From assembly GCF_000445125.1 (NCBI RefSeq), contig NZ_ATHL01000076.1:186001-250000 (forward strand): a stretch of 64,000 nt of DNA, read 5' to 3'. Within the stretch, counting starts at the first letter, position 1. Each line of letters starts with the position of its first letter. This document shows positions 62,133 to 64,000 of this stretch, piece by piece. This DNA comes from Novosphingobium lindaniclasticum LE124 (GTDB taxonomy: Bacteria > Pseudomonadota > Alphaproteobacteria > Sphingomonadales > Sphingomonadaceae). The position numbers were made by a program, and so were the translations under genes. Under the pieces are notes generated by a model, which saw only the letters and a program-made list of their open reading frames with translations, made no database searches and had not been told where the DNA came from.

Positions 62133-63437
62133 ATGACGGGGATTAACCGGCAAAGGCTATTCTGGTTGAGCGTCCTGGCGCTCTTCACGGCTTCGATGAG
62201 CGCATCCCTGCGCGCCGCCGTGGCAAGCAGCCTGAAGGCGGAGTGGATCGATCCCATCGCGCCGATCGCGGCTGGCGAAATGATCGGCGCAGCGCTGGGT
62301 TCCGCTTTCCTCGGCTTCTCGATCACCGTCTTCGTCGTCAGCGCGGTGCTGGACCGAATCGGCATCAGCCGCGTTCTGATCGGCTGCGGCGTGGCGTTCC
62401 TGACCGGCACGATGCTGATCGTCAGTGCCGGTGCCCTCGCAAGTGGGGCGACCATCTACCATCTGGTCTGGCTGGGCATGTTGCTGAGCGGCATCGGCTG
62501 GGGCTTCGCGGAAGCTGCGATCAACCCGCTGACTGCGCGGCTCTATCCCGAAGATACGACGCATCGCCTGAATGTGCTCCATGCCTGGTATCCGGGCGGG
62601 CTGATCGTGGGCGGCCTGGCCGGCGTGTTTCTCGCGCCGCTGCTGCCCTGGCAGGCGATCATGGCGCTGGTGTTCCTGCCCGCCATCGGTGTCGTGCTAA
62701 TCGGCGCGACCACCCGTTTCCCCCCCACGCCCGCTACGGCAGGCGACAGGGCGATGAAGGACATGATGCTGGAAGTGGTGCGCCGCCCCAGCTTTCTCGT
62801 GTGGTTCGGGGCCATGTTCCTCACCGCCTCGTCGGAACTGGCGCCGGGTCAATGGATCGACGTAGCGCTCAGCAACCGGGTCGGGATGCGTGGAATTCTG
62901 CTGCTGGTCTACGTCAGCGCGTTGATGTTCGTGTTCCGCCACTTTGCGGGACGGATCGCCGGGCGCCTCTCGAATCCGGGGTTGCTCTGGGTATCGAGCC
63001 TGCTAGCGGCAGTCGGGCTATTCCTGCTGTCGCAGGCGCAGTCGCCGGTCTCCGCGATCCTGGCCTCGACGGTCTGGGGCCTCGGGGTCTGCGCCATGTG
63101 GCCGACGATGCTGGCTTCGGTTGCGGAGCGTTATCCGCGGGGCGATTCCTGGGCGCTGGGGCTGGTCGGATCCGCGGGCGCGCTTGCCAGCTTCTTCGTG
63201 CTTCCGCGCCTCGGCGAAATGTTCGACCAGGCGAAAGTGGAGATTGCTGGCGGGCCGGAAGCCTTCACTCGCCTGAGCGGCGCCGCGCTGCGCGCCGTGG
63301 AAGACGCCGCGGCTTCGCAATCGTTCGCCCGGTTGACGTTCGTGCCGCTGACGCTGCTTGTGGTGTTCGGCGCGATCTGGCTGGTCGAACGGCGCTCAGG
63401 CCGCCGATCGGGCCGCATTGCGGAAGGCGTGGCATGA
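62133..63437 (+). CDS. MFS transporter, sugar-type
   Basis: A 434-residue major-facilitator protein with about 12 spans, GGGAAGAGGAG a few bases before the ATG. GMLLSGIGWGFAEAAINPLTARLYPEDTTHRLNVLHAWYPGG resembles the FucP/NagP-like sugar permease group. It overlaps the following gene by 4 bp (ATGA). It would import the sugar processed by the neighbouring isomerase-like and dehydrogenase proteins. Confidence 0.88.
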   Translation: MTGINRQRLFWLSVLALFTASMSASLRAAVASSLKAEWIDPIAPIAAGEMIGAALGSAFLGFSITVFVVSAVLDRIGISRVLIGCGVAFLTGTMLIVSAGALASGATIYHLVWLGMLLSGIGWGFAEAAINPLTARLYPEDTTHRLNVLHAWYPGGLIVGGLAGVFLAPLLPWQAIMALVFLPAIGVVLIGATTRFPPTPATAGDRAMKDMMLEVVRRPSFLVWFGAMFLTASSELAPGQWIDVALSNRVGMRGILLLVYVSALMFVFRHFAGRIAGRLSNPGLLWVSSLLAAVGLFLLSQAQSPVSAILASTVWGLGVCAMWPTMLASVAERYPRGDSWALGLVGSAGALASFFVLPRLGEMFDQAKVEIAGGPEAFTRLSGAALRAVEDAAASQSFARLTFVPLTLLVVFGAIWLVERRSGRRSGRIAEGVA

Positions 63438-64000
63438 GCCTGACAAGACGCTCCGTGCTCGCCACCGGCCTTGCTGCCGCTGCCCCCTCGAACTTATCCG
63501 CCGCTCCCGGCTGGGGCGCGAGCGGAAGCTCGAATGCCGCCCATTTCTCCCTCGCCTACGCGCCGCACGAAGGCAGCTTCGCCAGTCGCGGCGGGCTGCT
63601 CGAACAGATCGCCTTCGCCGCCGACCAGGGTTTCCGCGCCTGGGAGGACAACGAGGCGCGCAAGCGCTCTATCCAGGAGCAGGAGGCCATGGCCCGCGCC
63701 CTGTTACAGCGTGGAATGACGATGGGCGTCTTTGTCGCCAGCATGCCGAAATGGGCGGAGTTCCGGCCCGTTCTGGGCAGCGACGACGATGCCGACCGGG
63801 AGGCCTTCCTGACCGATATCCGCACTTCGATCGAGGTGGCCAAGCGGCTGAATGCAAAGCACATGACGGTCGTCACCGGCTTCATGGACCGCAAGGTGCC
63901 GGAAGAGATCCAGACCGGCCGCATCATCGACTGCCTGCGCCGCGCCGGGGAGATCGTGGCGCCGCATGGTCTTGCGCTGGTGATGGAGCCGCTCAACACC
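63434..64000 (+). CDS. Hydroxypyruvate-isomerase-like TIM-barrel protein (3' truncated by window)
   Basis: The ATG overlaps the MFS stop and the frame stays open to the window edge (189 codons visible). A Tat-type leader is present (TRRSVLATGLAAAAPS), so the product is probably exported folded. LAYAPHEGSFASRGGLLEQIAFAADQGFRAWEDNEA, MTVVTGFMDR and the final ALVMEPLNT match the hydroxypyruvate isomerase-like TIM-barrel group with its E-P-x-N metal-site motif. Export distinguishes it from the cytosolic paralogue upstream. The C-terminal part lies outside the window. Confidence 0.87.
   Translation, partial: MSLTRRSVLATGLAAAAPSNLSAAPGWGASGSSNAAHFSLAYAPHEGSFASRGGLLEQIAFAADQGFRAWEDNEARKRSIQEQEAMARALLQRGMTMGVFVASMPKWAEFRPVLGSDDDADREAFLTDIRTSIEVAKRLNAKHMTVVTGFMDRKVPEEIQTGRIIDCLRRAGEIVAPHGLALVMEPLNT

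Overview
The window is GC-rich, densely coded chromosomal DNA, most likely from a sphingomonad-type alphaproteobacterium (Novosphingobium/Sphingobium-like). This is inferred from gene families: a TonB receptor beside a secreted tyrosine phosphatase, a TorF-like porin, exosortase-A-associated polysaccharide genes, NasS/NasT and SleB-type hydrolases. Stop/start overlaps (ATGA, GTGA, TGATG) are very common. I see no rRNA, tRNA, CRISPR array, insertion sequence or phage gene.

Layout. (1) 0-4.7 kb: an outer-membrane barrel protein, a secreted coiled-coil protein, a membrane acyltransferase and two LuxR-type regulators, one with a degenerate receiver and one that is only a DNA-binding domain. (2) 4.7-20.6 kb, minus strand: a run of coupled genes comprising a 2OG-Fe(II) oxygenase, two family-2 glycosyltransferases, a one-module NRPS (formyltransferase, partial condensation domain, adenylation domain split by a luciferase-like monooxygenase, carrier), a one-module PKS (KS-AT-KR-DH-carrier-TE, with a Cys in the TE nucleophile position), another glycosyltransferase and an Sfp-type phosphopantetheinyl transferase. 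(3) 20.8-39 kb: exopolysaccharide machinery, namely GT4 enzymes, a flippase, a Wzy-like polymerase, a clan-A glycosidase-like protein, a WecG/TagA transferase, Wza-like export protein, barrel protein, Wzz-like chain-length protein, a separate BY-kinase, a second oxygenase, GT61, a hexapeptide acyltransferase, and an AMP-ligase/ACP/PLP-decarboxylase trio. (4) 39-46 kb: SleB hydrolase, an OmpR-type two-component system, carbonic anhydrase with a SulP transporter, and a TorF-like porin. (5) 46-50.8 kb: a double TetR regulator divergent from a TonB receptor and a tyrosine phosphatase. (6) 50.8-59.3 kb, minus strand: assimilatory nitrite locus nasT-nasS-narK-porin-nirB-nirD-cobA with two ANTAR-type attenuator leaders. 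(7) 59.4-64 kb: a divergent sugar-oxidation locus (Gfo/Idh/MocA, cytochrome c, two TIM-barrel isomerase-like proteins, MFS transporter) around a perfect 12-bp palindrome. The last gene runs off the right edge.

How it may work together. Regions 2 and 3 look like one surface-polysaccharide locus with an embedded assembly line. The assembly line is predicted to activate a glycine-like residue, oxidise and perhaps formylate it, extend it by one ketide and release it through a Cys thioesterase. The PPTase and a glycosyltransferase are translationally coupled to it. I infer that the small product is glycosylated or decorates the exported glycan; this is the most novel system in the window. The nitrite locus is a clear case where RNA secondary structure in the sequence matches the encoded regulator: NasT has an ANTAR RNA-binding domain, and the narK and nirB leaders carry hexaloop hairpins overlapping intrinsic terminators.
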